NCBI GenBank assembly: GCA_964510225.1
Contig: CAZEAN010000008.1
Coordinates: forward strand, 18,155 to 82,154
DNA from: CAZEAN01 sp964510225
GTDB taxonomy: Bacteria > Planctomycetota > Planctomycetia > Isosphaerales > Isosphaeraceae
DNA: 64,000 nt
Reading direction: 5' to 3'
Positions 45,636-55,306 of the stretch are shown one piece after another. Under the pieces are notes generated by a model. That model saw nothing but the letters and a program-made list of their open reading frames with translations. It ran no database searches and was not told where the DNA came from. The position numbers and the translations under genes were made by a program. Numbering within the stretch: the first letter of the stretch is position 1; each line of letters opens with the position of its first letter.

Positions 45636-47885
45636 TCACCGACGTCGACCGATCCACCATGCCAGGATCGATTCGAGAACCAATAAGATTAAGACCGCGA
45701 AGAGCAGGATCCGGTGAAATTCTCCTCGACGGCCGACACTTGCAGCAGTCACGTCTCCTGTCGGGCCACCGTCCCACGACGTAATTGCCCAGTTACTGAA
45801 CCGCGACTTCAGGCTGGAGGGATCTGATCGTGTTAAATCACCCTCGATGGGGACGGGGTTCACGGCAAACCAGACTTCGGGCTGGCTCGGAAGATCGGTC
45901 CGAGCCCGGTAGATCCCGGAACGATCGGTCTCTTCATAAGTCACAAGAACCCCGTCAGTCTCAGGCCGTAATGCTCCCGGTCGTTCGACTCCATCCGGGC
46001 GTTCCACGATGGCCGATTTGATTGAGCTAGAGTCGATTCGAAAGTCGATTGGTTGGCCGACATTCCGGTTACGTTCCTCCGCACGACCCGAGGCTGCGAA
46101 GAGCGCAATCGCCTGCATCACGGGAGGGTAGCTTGGCAATAACGGCCAAGTCGTCCAACTGCTGTCAGCGCTTGTGGCAATCTGCACGACGACCCCGCGA
46201 TGGCGCTCCGAAGTGACGATAGCCGGTCGACCATCGGTATAAGCGAGTGCGGTCTGGGCGTCCGAGTCATCCGGAAGGAGGAGCTGGTGCGAACTCCAGG
46301 AACGTACGTCGGTTAGTCCGAGCTGGACTAATTCCGAGGTCCCTTCGTAATCGGCAACAATCGGATGCCGGAAGTCGAGTGGGTTGAAGCCCGGAGCACT
46401 GTTGATCGACTCAAGATCGTTGGGATCATCGATTCGGAGGACCGGGCCGTAAGCGGCAGGGAGAAAACCGACGTCAACAGGACCGAGGCCCTCTTCCAAA
46501 CCCAGAGATCGCTGAACAAGGTCTTGGTACCCGTCGAGATCGATCCGGTCACCTGAGAAGACCACCACCCCACCTCCTTGACGGAGGAACCGATCAACTT
46601 GTCTAAGTTCCCGAGGGTTCAATTGCGCGACGTTGCAAAGGAAGAGAGCGTCCACCGTCTCCAGTGATTCCCGTCCGAGTTGGGAATCTGTGACGACTCT
46701 CACTTCGAACGGTGATGGTGATTGATCAGTTCCCGAAGAAGGGGCAAGCGCCTGAGCAAGGTAGTCGGTTTCGCTTTCGAATGGCTCTGTCCGAAAATCG
46801 CCATCGACAAGGAGTATTTCGAGCTTCTCCCGGACCGGGACAACAAGCCTCCGCGAGTCATCGATGCTGAGTCGATCTTCGGTCAACTGAACTTCAACGA
46901 CATGATCTCCCTCTTCCTCAAATTGATAAGTGAACGCAATTGGTGTTTCGATCCCGGCTTGGAGCTGAACTTCGCGTTCCGGACCTAACCGACCGTCGAC
47001 CACGAGTCGGGCTTGGGTGGATCGAGTCGGGCTGTTTCCAAAGAGGGTCATCCGTGCCGTGATCAGAGTCGGGAGGCCAGCTTGGACCACCGCGGGTGCG
47101 TCGAGTTCCAAGTCAACCACGGCGGTGTTCTCGCGGTTCGACTCCGCGAATTCGATGAGGACGATGTTGGCCCGCTCGCGTTCAAGGCGTTGGAGCTCAA
47201 GATTCAACGCTTCGTCAGAATCATTGCTAGAATTCCAGGTGACCGCTTGAGAGTCACTCAGGATGAGGACTTCTTTCTGGGGCAGCTCCGAGGCGTTCAA
47301 AACTTCCCGAACCCTCCCGAGTGTGCCGAGTAGATCGGACGTCCCGTGCGTTGGCTTCAGCTGGTCGAGTTCCTCTTGGACTTCTTCGAGATTTGGCGAG
47401 GGGGTCCCAATGACGACTTCCGGAGGGTCAGCAAGCAAGACGAGGCTCACCACATCACCACTCCGAGCCCCTTCGACGTAAGCCTTAGCGTACTGAACCG
47501 CCTGGTCAAATCGGGAACGTTCTGCAGTCGTATGGAGCATGCTCATGGAGCCATCGACGACAACGACTCGATGTGTCCGAACGCCTGCCAAGAGCGGACC
47601 AACTCCAATCGATTCCAAGAACGGACGTGCGAGCCCGAACACGAGCGCAAGCACCAGGAGAGTCCGAATGAGGAGAAGAAGCCAGTGCTCGAGCCGAATC
47701 CGCCGCTGGTTTTTCTTGATCGCAGCGAGGAGAAACTGCATCGCCGCCCAGCGTTCTTCTCGAAAACGCCGACGGTTCAGGAGGTGGAGGAGGATCGGGA
47801 CCGATGCCGCCGCCAATCCCCAAAGCAGCAGAGGATTAACGAACCCAAGGGCGAATGCGGGAAGCATCAGTACAGTAGAAGACAT
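45636..47885 (-). CDS. BatA-type membrane protein with VWA domain
   Basis: 749 residues. The N-terminus has the BatA_N signature: FVNPLLLWGLAAASVPILLHLLNRRRF, then the second helix LLLLIRTLLVLALVFGLARP. The VWA domain carries VVVVDGSMSM, a DxSxS metal site, and LIVLSDSQ-like EVLILSDSQAVTW. A long beta-rich middle part and a GATase-like segment (LEILLVDGDF ... RFLRQGGGVVVFSGDRI) follow, with a last membrane helix at the C-terminus (ILLFAVLILLVLESILAWWIG). It lies between the DUF58 and the VWA/GATase genes with ~100-base gaps. Confidence 0.83.
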   Translation of the reverse strand: MSSTVLMLPAFALGFVNPLLLWGLAAASVPILLHLLNRRRFREERWAAMQFLLAAIKKNQRRIRLEHWLLLLIRTLLVLALVFGLARPFLESIGVGPLLAGVRTHRVVVVDGSMSMLHTTAERSRFDQAVQYAKAYVEGARSGDVVSLVLLADPPEVVIGTPSPNLEEVQEELDQLKPTHGTSDLLGTLGRVREVLNASELPQKEVLILSDSQAVTWNSSNDSDEALNLELQRLERERANIVLIEFAESNRENTAVVDLELDAPAVVQAGLPTLITARMTLFGNSPTRSTQARLVVDGRLGPEREVQLQAGIETPIAFTYQFEEEGDHVVEVQLTEDRLSIDDSRRLVVPVREKLEILLVDGDFRTEPFESETDYLAQALAPSSGTDQSPSPFEVRVVTDSQLGRESLETVDALFLCNVAQLNPRELRQVDRFLRQGGGVVVFSGDRIDLDGYQDLVQRSLGLEEGLGPVDVGFLPAAYGPVLRIDDPNDLESINSAPGFNPLDFRHPIVADYEGTSELVQLGLTDVRSWSSHQLLLPDDSDAQTALAYTDGRPAIVTSERHRGVVVQIATSADSSWTTWPLLPSYPPVMQAIALFAASGRAEERNRNVGQPIDFRIDSSSIKSAIVERPDGVERPGALRPETDGVLVTYEETDRSGIYRARTDLPSQPEVWFAVNPVPIEGDLTRSDPSSLKSRFSNWAITSWDGGPTGDVTAASVGRRGEFHRILLFAVLILLVLESILAWWIGRRR

Positions 47886-47985
47886 GCCGACAATCGTATC
47901 CAGGGTGGTGATGGTTGAGAAGGGGAGGAAAACGGGACTCGCGAATCGTTGAGAGGGATCACCAAGCGATTAGTTGCTCGATTGA

Positions 47986-48912
47986 TTAGACCCGGCTCGC
48001 GCGAGTCCGGCCACGCGCCGCTCGTGCTGCCAGATATCCGACCAAGGCTTGATCAAGCGGCTGATCGGTCCGAAGCGGGACGTAATCGATGTCTGCTAAC
48101 CGACAACCGCGCTGGAGCTGTTCCTTGAAGGCGTCCAACTCGTCGAGGTAACCGCGTCGTAACGCAGAGGGATCAGTCAAGAGTTCCTCATCAATCTCGA
48201 TCCCAAGAAACTTAGTAATCTGTCGAAATGGGAATTCGACTTCAGCGGGATCAAGTAAGTGGAAGAGGATGACCTCGTGGCGACGATGCCGAAAGTGTCG
48301 GAGTCCGCCGAGGATCTCATCAGGGTCGCCGTCGAGGAGGTCACTGATGATCACGACGATCCCGCGCCGTCCAATTCGTTCCGCCATCTCATGGAACACC
48401 GGTCCAGTCTTCGTCCGATCTCGGGCCAATTCACTATCCATGAGCCGAATGAGTTCTTTCAGATGCGAAGGTTGCCCTGAAGGGCGTAAGAGGCGCCGAA
48501 CCCGATCATCGAAGAGAGTCAGACCGACCGCATCCTGCTGTTGGAGCACCAGATAGGCCAAGGCTGCTGCTACGTATTGGCCGTATTGAAGCTTGGTCAC
48601 ATTCCCTTCAGAGGCATATCCCATCGATGCACTGACGTCGAGCAGCACATATGTCAGGAGATTTGTCTCTTCTTCGTACTGCTTGAGGTAGTATTTGTCC
48701 GTCTTGGACCACACCTTCCAGTCGACGTGACGGAGGTCATCACCGGGGCTGTACTCTCGGTGCTGAGCGAATTCGACGGAGAATCCGTGGTACGGACTCT
48801 TGTGTAAGCCCGCCACGAATCCCTCAACAACGAGGCGAGCTTGGAGGCCGAGCCCCTCAATACTAGCCAGCGTTCGCGGATCTAAATAATTTGGGGAGTC
48901 GGTCACGCTCAT
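47986..48912 (-). CDS. DUF58 family protein (VWA-like)
   Basis: 308 residues, no membrane helix. DUF58 proteins act with a MoxR AAA+ ATPase in metal insertion or complex maturation. Signature parts are FSVEFAQHREYSPGDDLRHVDWKVWSKTDKYYLKQYEEE and the VWA-like fold beginning VLLDVSASMGY, in which DVSAS is the DxSxS metal site. GRRGIVVIISDLLDG is the next strand. The start at 48912 lies 50 bases inside the moxR gene, and the family N-terminus (YLDPRTLASIEGLGLQARLVVEG) supports it, so the overlap looks real. Confidence 0.88.
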   Translation of the reverse strand: MSVTDSPNYLDPRTLASIEGLGLQARLVVEGFVAGLHKSPYHGFSVEFAQHREYSPGDDLRHVDWKVWSKTDKYYLKQYEEETNLLTYVLLDVSASMGYASEGNVTKLQYGQYVAAALAYLVLQQQDAVGLTLFDDRVRRLLRPSGQPSHLKELIRLMDSELARDRTKTGPVFHEMAERIGRRGIVVIISDLLDGDPDEILGGLRHFRHRRHEVILFHLLDPAEVEFPFRQITKFLGIEIDEELLTDPSALRRGYLDELDAFKEQLQRGCRLADIDYVPLRTDQPLDQALVGYLAARAARGRTRASRV

Positions 48913-49945
48913 TCGCCTCGGCAGGATCGGCCGGAAGTTCTTTCACCAAGCGATCGATTAAGTCGTCTGGCTGAAAACCTTCGGCCTCGGCGTTAAAGTT
49001 GGTTACGATCCGGTGTCGGAGTACAGGTCCCGCGATCGCTCGGACATCGTCAGTCGCGACGTAGGAACGCCCTTGCAGGACTGCGCGTGCTTTTGCGGCG
49101 AGGACGAGATACTGACTCGCTCGAGGTCCCGCCCCCCAGCTCACAAAGTCACGGATGAAGTCGGGCGCATCCGATTCGTTCGGCCGAGTCGCTCGGGCTA
49201 ACCGGACGGCGAATCGAGCGACATGTTCCGCCACCGGGACCCGACGAACGACTTGCTGCAACGCGAGGATATCTTCTCCCGAAAGGGCCTTCTCGACCTT
49301 CGGTGTCGTTGCTGACGTCGTTACCTGTGCAATTTGGAGTTCTTGCTCTTCAGTCGGATACTTGACCAAGACGTTTAGCATGAAACGGTCAAGTTGGGCT
49401 TCTGGGAGTGGATAAGTCCCTTCTTGTTCAATCGGATTCTGAGTCGCGAGTACAAAGAACGGGTCTGGTAGCTCGCGACGGACACCACCGACAGTCGCCT
49501 GTCGTTCCTGCATTGCCTCCAACAGCGCTGCTTGGGTCTTGGGCGGAGTCCGGTTGATTTCATCGGCAAGGATAAGGTTCGCAAAGATCGGTCCTGGGAG
49601 GAACTTAAACTCCCGAGCACCGGTTGCTTTGTCTTCTTGAATGATCTCTGTACCTGTGATGTCCGAGGGCATCAAATCAGGGGTGAACTGGATCCGGTCA
49701 AAGCTCAGATTGAGCGCGTTGGCGAGGGTCTGGATCATCAGTGTCTTCGCAAGTCCGGGAACACCGATTAAGAGGCAATGACCCCGAGCAAAAATTGCCA
49801 CCAAGAGCTCTTCGATGACGTCTTCCTGTCCAACGATGACCTTGGCCAACTCGGACTTCAACCGGCTGAAGGCGTCGGTGAGCCTCTGGACCGCTTCGAG
49901 ATCTTCGTTACCCATCGCTGAATTGTCGGTCTCGGGAGTCGTCAT
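48863..49945 (-). CDS. MoxR-family AAA+ ATPase
   Basis: 360 residues. Walker A is GVPGLAKT (61-68), Walker B/sensor region is LILADEINRTPPKTQAALLEAMQE, and sensor 1 is FVLATQNPIEQEGTYPLPEAQLDRF. These are exact MoxR signatures. MoxR ATPases work as chaperone-like motors on VWA-domain partners. It is the first gene of the Bat-type operon; the next gene (DUF58) starts within it. It is preceded by the PQQ/TPR giant after 110 bases on the same strand. Confidence 0.92.
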   Translation of the reverse strand: MTTPETDNSAMGNEDLEAVQRLTDAFSRLKSELAKVIVGQEDVIEELLVAIFARGHCLLIGVPGLAKTLMIQTLANALNLSFDRIQFTPDLMPSDITGTEIIQEDKATGAREFKFLPGPIFANLILADEINRTPPKTQAALLEAMQERQATVGGVRRELPDPFFVLATQNPIEQEGTYPLPEAQLDRFMLNVLVKYPTEEQELQIAQVTTSATTPKVEKALSGEDILALQQVVRRVPVAEHVARFAVRLARATRPNESDAPDFIRDFVSWGAGPRASQYLVLAAKARAVLQGRSYVATDDVRAIAGPVLRHRIVTNFNAEAEGFQPDDLIDRLVKELPADPAEANERDRLPKLFRSANAG

Positions 49946-50055
49946 CGCGTCACTCTGATCCTGGGGACTTCAGATGAATGTCAACGTCCGAACTCCAGCG
50001 ACGTCGGGCGTCGATTCTGGCGTTCGACAGTCGATCGCGTGCTCGTTTGTCTGCC

Positions 50056-53000
50056 TTACTGCGACTCCAACGGGAGGTCGCGAACTCGATCCTCTTGATC
50101 GGTGTTCCGCTCCATCGTGCTGAGGGTCACGATCCGTTTCGCTCCGGCGATCACGACCTCGTCGGGGCGAACTTCGACTTCAGGACGAGGTCCGACCTTC
50201 GGGATCACGAACCGTTGCAGTCTCCGACCATCATTACGGTCGAGGACGCTAATGACCAGAGGTTCGTCACCACTCTCACCATGAAGACCATCTTCGAGTC
50301 GATAAGCCAGAATCGTCCGATTCGCCAGTCGGATCGACCATTTTTCATTCGGGTCCGTGGAGATCGGCTCGTTCCAACAGGTCTCGCCTGACTCCAGATC
50401 GAGGGCTTCGAGGGTCAAGCCCGCTTCACTCGGTCGGATGAAGAACAGTCGAGAAGCACCAAGAACAATCCCTGAAGCGCGATCTGAAGCACGAAGCCGT
50501 CCCGGTTCCACTTCCCAGATAATCTGACCATCGGTGGGATTCAACCGTTGGACTCGATCTGATCGAAAAACAATCAGATGTTCAGGATTTCCAAGCAAGA
50601 TCGGATCGTGCGCAGAAAGCCGAGGGGATTGAGGCAACGCAGTAGGTTCTCGAGCGTCCCAGATCAATCGACCTGACAGGATATCGATCACGGCGACTCG
50701 GTCCGCTCCCGGGACCAACGCAACTCGATCGAGTGTCAGTGGGAGAGGACTGACCCTCCAAGGACCTTCATTGGGGGCGGTCGGATTAGCGAACAACGCC
50801 ATTGTCTCGCCCGTTTCCGAATCGAGGATTGCAATCTGGTCGAGATCGGTCAGCGATACGATGACCCGATTCAGGCCGACACCAATCATCGGATCAACGA
50901 CAGAACTGGGTGACCGATAGATCCAGGCAGGGACACCAGAGACAGGATCGAGCCTGATCAGTTCTTGGGAACCCCGAGTGACGATCAAGCGATCAAAACC
51001 AGCGTAGACTTCCTGGATCCCGTGACCCTTCTCGAGGTCACCCGACTCACGACCAAATTTGAGAGGTGAGGCGGCAGGCCGCCCCAATTGAAGGTCGGTT
51101 TCGGGCGGTCGGAATTCCCAGACCGTTGCCCCCGACTCACGATCGATCCCTTCAAGGCGATCCGGCCACCCCAGGATGATTCGACCGGAAATCTCCCGAC
51201 CCCACGACGGAATTGCACGGATCGGTAATGACCAGAGTTCTTCACCGTTGACTGTCGAAATCGCGAATAGTCGCTCATCATCGAATTGGATCTGGAGATG
51301 GGATCTACTCGAAGGTCTCAGCCCCGTGGGACGAAGATCTCGGCTGGAGAGATTTCGACGGCTTGATGGCCCCTCAAAAAGGACCTTTCGGGTCCAAGGT
51401 GGTTCCCCGAGGGTTGCTCCGAATGCCGCCAAGCTTGTCCCCGAGTTTTTAATTAACAGATCTGAGGTAGCCCCCTCGATCAGCCCTGTGCGGTTAAGGG
51501 CAAGATCGCCCGCTTCACGGGCCAGCTCCACCTCGCCAAGTGCTTCAAGGCATCGTCTGAGCCCCTCCAGGGCGCTGATTTTGGTATCAACTGCCGCGGT
51601 GGACTCGCGGAGGATCTGTTGGTAACTCCGAGCCGCCTCCACATAGCGTCCGCTTGACTCATCAATTTCGGCGAGTTTCTCGATGGCGGGCAAAGCGGCT
51701 GCGGCTACCGGATAGTTGGTCGCAATCGAACTCAATTGAAGGCGATCGCCTTTCGCAACAAGTGCGCGGTCAAATAGTTCTTGCGCCTCTTGATCCCAAG
51801 GCTGATAGGCTTCCCGACCATCGGTCGCAATGATCGTCCGGAGTCGTTCGATCGCCAATAACTCGGCGCGAAGTTCGAGTCGATCGTCGGCCCGGACAAG
51901 GGTGTTTCGAAGCCTCGGTTGTTCGAGAATGCTCTGCAAAACAGCTGCCGCTCCTCGAGCATCACCTTGTTCGAGCAAGAGATCACTCAAGAGGAAGCTG
52001 GCACCTAATCGATCGCTCACTTCTGAAGCAGCGGTCTCAGCCAATCGGCTCGCCGCAACCGCACTTTCCAACTTTCCTTGTGCTCTTGCGCGTTGAGCCC
52101 GCTGCAAGTAGATCTGAAAGGTCCGCCGTGCCGAGGCTTCTCGGAGCGAACTGCCATCGATCCGATCAGTAGAAGATGCCTTCGAGAACGCCTGATCAAG
52201 TGCTTCCAAGGCGAGTTCTTCGTTACCAATCGCCTCGGCGCTCCGGGCTAGGAGGTAGTAGAGTTGTGCCTTCGCAGGATTGGCAGCGATCCGTTCTTGG
52301 AGTTGCTCGATCCTCCTTCCATGCTTGCAGAAAACGCGGAGGCGTTCCTGATCGTTAAACCTTTCGGCAATGACAAGGTAACTGTCATCTGCAACAAGGT
52401 TACCGCCCCGGACCTCGATCGGACGGCGGTACCCCGGTCTTCCAGTCTCGACGTCGAGGACATGGATCCGATCGGAGGTCGGCCAGTAGATCTCATTCCC
52501 GGCGATGACGCCGCGGCCTTGGGCTTCGATCAAGACCGGATTCTCAGGCCATCGTGACAGGCAGCGACCCTCCTCAAGATCAATGGTCCAGACGTGATTG
52601 CCCGTCGCAACCAACCGATTCTCCGTGACACCGAGAAGATGACGGACCCTTCCTCGGCAGTCGGCTTCCCAGGCCAATCGACCCGTCGATCGGTGGAAGG
52701 CAAAGATCCGGTCAGCATCGCTTGGTGCAATCATGACCAAATCATCACTGACGACGGCGGGGCTGTGGCCGATCTGGACCAGCGGGTCAGTCGGTGCAGC
52801 AAGTTCCCGAGGGTAGGTCGCGAGCCAATTAATCCGGCCCGTCCTCGTATCGAGCGAGGCCAGGGCACCGAGATCTGTTTGGTAGTAGAGGGTAGAGCCG
52901 TCGAGTGTCAGAAGACGATGGCCAAGGTCAAGATTGTAGAGGACTCCACGGTTCCGCGGTCCCCCTGCACTCCGATCAAAGGCAGGCGCCGTGGCGTAAC

Positions 53001-54555
53001 AAATGAACCTGGTCCACTTGGGCCTTCCTGTCGCTGGGTCAAGACAAGCGACCCAAGTCTGTGACTGGGTCCCTGGTTTCGTCATGGTGACGTAGACACC
53101 CTGATCATCAACGACTGGCGCACCCCCGAATCCGACCCTGCTCCCCGCCGCAACCAAGGGCCGCTCCGTGGCGTTCAAGACCTGATCGGGGACGGTTACC
53201 CAGATCGGCTTCTCATGCCCACGACGATCAAAGGCAGCGATTGCGGTCTCAGGTGCTGTCCCGCGATTCCGTCCGTTAACATCGTCGATTCCGAATGCAC
53301 CAATCCGGGCATAAATGCGCTCGCCATCAATTGTCAGGGTGTGCTGATCAATGCCGATGGTACGTGGGGGACGTGATTGCTGACGATTGCGAGCGTCACC
53401 TTGCCAACTCGGGTTCGGCGGTCCTGAGAGTTCGGGTGGGCCCCCCGACAACGGGAAAGCGAAGACCTGTTGCCCATCGGTGACAAGGACCTCATCCCCC
53501 ATCAAGACCGGATGGAAACTTGGCCCATTATTGGGGATCTCGAAGGTCTGACTCGAAAGGATGCGATTGGAGTTGAGGTTCGTGGTGGGGTCGAACGGTT
53601 TCCGGAGAGGGAGTTCCCAGAGAAGATCGCCGGGATCGATCGGTTCAGCGACCGCTTTCGCACGCGAGAGCGAACCCGTGAAGGTCGACCATCGACTGTC
53701 GATCGACAGCAAGGGTTCAAGCGCGTCCTGCCCCAATGCGGCACGCACAATCAAAGCGAGTTTTGCCTGACTCCGACCCGCAAGTTCTCCCTGAGCGTCT
53801 GGAAAACGCTCCTCGAAGCGTCGGAGTTCATCCTCAGTCGGGGGATTGCCGTTTGATGCTCGGGTCAGCAATGTTTTGGCCGTGACCCGGGCAACTAGTT
53901 CAGGATCAGGATCCGGGTACGTAAGTGTTCCATTCGGCGCTTGATCGGGTGGAAGAAGTCGCTGATACAGGGAAAGTCCCTCCCGGAACCGTCCCTCTTG
54001 AAATGCAAGATCACCGAGTAATTCGGTCGCTTCATCCCCTTGAGAACTGCAAAAGTAGCGGTCCACCACGAGTTGGAGGAGTTCTCGATCGAGTTCTTCC
54101 CTACCTCGTCGGAAGAGCCGACTCGCATCCCCGTCTACCGAACGCCGAAAAAGTTGGAGCGCGTCGCTTGGGAATTGCGCGATTTGGCGTTGTGCGAACT
54201 CACCGACATTTACGTAAAGTCGGAAGCCCTCGGGTTGGTCAATGGGCTCGGTCGCAGGGCCAAACTCATGGGCGGGAAGCGGAGCGAGCGCATTTGGTTG
54301 CTTCTGGATCGCTCGATTCAAGAGATCGATGGCAGCTTCCCACTGTTGCTGTGCAGTGTGGAGTGCTGCCGTTCTCAGAAGAGCATCGATGCCGCCCTCG
54401 GTCTCGGGATAAACCGACTGGGTAATCCGCTGAGGGACGGGAGTACGCGGTCCCGCGCCCGAGACTTGCTCGGAGAAGAACCCCACGGCACCAACCCCGA
54501 AGCAGAGGCCAAATATCAATCTCCCGATACAGTCTCGAAGAATGAGTTGAGACAT
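50056..54555 (-). CDS. Giant exported PQQ-type beta-propeller protein with TPR regions
   Basis: 1499 residues from the ATG at 54555 (MSQLILRDCIGRLIFGLCF), with AAGGAG eight bases upstream; a frame to 54618 is open but not needed. The N-terminal hydrophobic stretch ends near SGAGPR, a signal peptide. After a TPR-like helical part (about 60-300) come PQQ-like repeats (VTDGQQVFAFPLSGG, LASLDTRTGRINW, ILAFHRSTGRLAWEADC-type) making one propeller (about 330-720), a second TPR-like region (about 760-1000), and a second propeller (about 1060-1480; VEGIDRESGATVWEF, IAILDSETG). No CxxCH. Probably a periplasmic scaffold or binding protein; enzyme activity not evident. Confidence 0.8.
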   Translation of the reverse strand: MSQLILRDCIGRLIFGLCFGVGAVGFFSEQVSGAGPRTPVPQRITQSVYPETEGGIDALLRTAALHTAQQQWEAAIDLLNRAIQKQPNALAPLPAHEFGPATEPIDQPEGFRLYVNVGEFAQRQIAQFPSDALQLFRRSVDGDASRLFRRGREELDRELLQLVVDRYFCSSQGDEATELLGDLAFQEGRFREGLSLYQRLLPPDQAPNGTLTYPDPDPELVARVTAKTLLTRASNGNPPTEDELRRFEERFPDAQGELAGRSQAKLALIVRAALGQDALEPLLSIDSRWSTFTGSLSRAKAVAEPIDPGDLLWELPLRKPFDPTTNLNSNRILSSQTFEIPNNGPSFHPVLMGDEVLVTDGQQVFAFPLSGGPPELSGPPNPSWQGDARNRQQSRPPRTIGIDQHTLTIDGERIYARIGAFGIDDVNGRNRGTAPETAIAAFDRRGHEKPIWVTVPDQVLNATERPLVAAGSRVGFGGAPVVDDQGVYVTMTKPGTQSQTWVACLDPATGRPKWTRFICYATAPAFDRSAGGPRNRGVLYNLDLGHRLLTLDGSTLYYQTDLGALASLDTRTGRINWLATYPRELAAPTDPLVQIGHSPAVVSDDLVMIAPSDADRIFAFHRSTGRLAWEADCRGRVRHLLGVTENRLVATGNHVWTIDLEEGRCLSRWPENPVLIEAQGRGVIAGNEIYWPTSDRIHVLDVETGRPGYRRPIEVRGGNLVADDSYLVIAERFNDQERLRVFCKHGRRIEQLQERIAANPAKAQLYYLLARSAEAIGNEELALEALDQAFSKASSTDRIDGSSLREASARRTFQIYLQRAQRARAQGKLESAVAASRLAETAASEVSDRLGASFLLSDLLLEQGDARGAAAVLQSILEQPRLRNTLVRADDRLELRAELLAIERLRTIIATDGREAYQPWDQEAQELFDRALVAKGDRLQLSSIATNYPVAAAALPAIEKLAEIDESSGRYVEAARSYQQILRESTAAVDTKISALEGLRRCLEALGEVELAREAGDLALNRTGLIEGATSDLLIKNSGTSLAAFGATLGEPPWTRKVLFEGPSSRRNLSSRDLRPTGLRPSSRSHLQIQFDDERLFAISTVNGEELWSLPIRAIPSWGREISGRIILGWPDRLEGIDRESGATVWEFRPPETDLQLGRPAASPLKFGRESGDLEKGHGIQEVYAGFDRLIVTRGSQELIRLDPVSGVPAWIYRSPSSVVDPMIGVGLNRVIVSLTDLDQIAILDSETGETMALFANPTAPNEGPWRVSPLPLTLDRVALVPGADRVAVIDILSGRLIWDAREPTALPQSPRLSAHDPILLGNPEHLIVFRSDRVQRLNPTDGQIIWEVEPGRLRASDRASGIVLGASRLFFIRPSEAGLTLEALDLESGETCWNEPISTDPNEKWSIRLANRTILAYRLEDGLHGESGDEPLVISVLDRNDGRRLQRFVIPKVGPRPEVEVRPDEVVIAGAKRIVTLSTMERNTDQEDRVRDLPLESQ

Positions 54556-54988
54556 CGGCACTCCTTCCGTGATGAGCCGATCCCAGAAAAGTGGTTGAGA
54601 CCTTGTGCGAATCACCAAGTAGCACCTACTTTCTCGGCCATAAATCGGATGCCCGGGGTTGCATCATGGTTGGCTCACAGCAAGTGGAAGCTTGCTTCCG
54701 GATGACAGAAGAGGGTCGTTAGGTGCAACCCACCGGGATTGTTTAGTGTATTTGATCCAGAATTCATTTCCCCCAAGTCGTTCTTCAGACTTATCGGTTT
54801 TTCCGATCGCAGTGAGAGCAATTTTGATGCCAGCCACTATGAAGATCATACGTAGTTACTCGGCAACAAAGCAAGAACTGGCTCGGAGTCCTATCAGCCC
54901 GAAACGAGAGCAGTCGCGCTTGTTTGGTGGGCAGTGAGGTACGGTCTTCCGAGTTGAAGACGAGGGTTCGTTGATGCTGCTGGCGCTC
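54556..54988. other. 433-base gap, no supported gene
   Basis: Open frames here (61-92 codons) show no family features. ATCGG-TTTTT-CCGAT at 54793-54807 is a weak 5-bp hairpin with a T loop. No clear promoter for the PQQ/TPR gene was found by eye; the AAGGAG of its ribosome site lies at its right edge. Confidence 0.5.
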
Positions 54989-55219
54989 TCAGAAAGCCGG
55001 GGTCTGGTTTGTAGTCGGGTCGGCAACCTCAGCTGCTTCTGATTCACTGAGACCACCCGAGGGTGACGTACCTGGTTCCGGGATCACTGTTGCTGTTGGA
55101 CGCGAGGGACCGTCACAGCCGAGGATGCCGAGACTGAGGCAAATGAGCAGACTCGAGATCTGGAGAAGCAGAAGCGAAGCACGATTCGGGGGGACCTCAA
55201 GGCGATCGTGTAGATTCAT
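54989..55219 (-). CDS. Small predicted lipoprotein
   Basis: 76 residues. After a short polar start (MNLHDRLEVPPNRA) there is a hydrophobic segment LLLLQISSLLICLSLGILGC, ending in ILGC, a fair lipobox, followed by Asp. The mature part is ~40 residues, Pro/Ser/Thr/Glu-rich and without a fold signature. Located 87 bases downstream of ptsI on the same strand. Its reality rests on the lipobox and position; function unknown. Confidence 0.5.
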   Translation of the reverse strand: MNLHDRLEVPPNRASLLLLQISSLLICLSLGILGCDGPSRPTATVIPEPGTSPSGGLSESEAAEVADPTTNQTPAF

Positions 55220-55306
55220 GGAGTCGATATCCGGATTCGCTGTTCGGGAGTCCCGAAGGTCGCCTCGTTTCTGGCTTCACTCCAAGGGACTCAAGAGGCT
55301 TGGTGA

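Noticed and set aside
54659..54937. 92-codon plus open frame in the gap before the PQQ/TPR gene
   Set aside because: No hydrophobic or domain pattern, no ribosome site, and opposite in strand to its neighbours.
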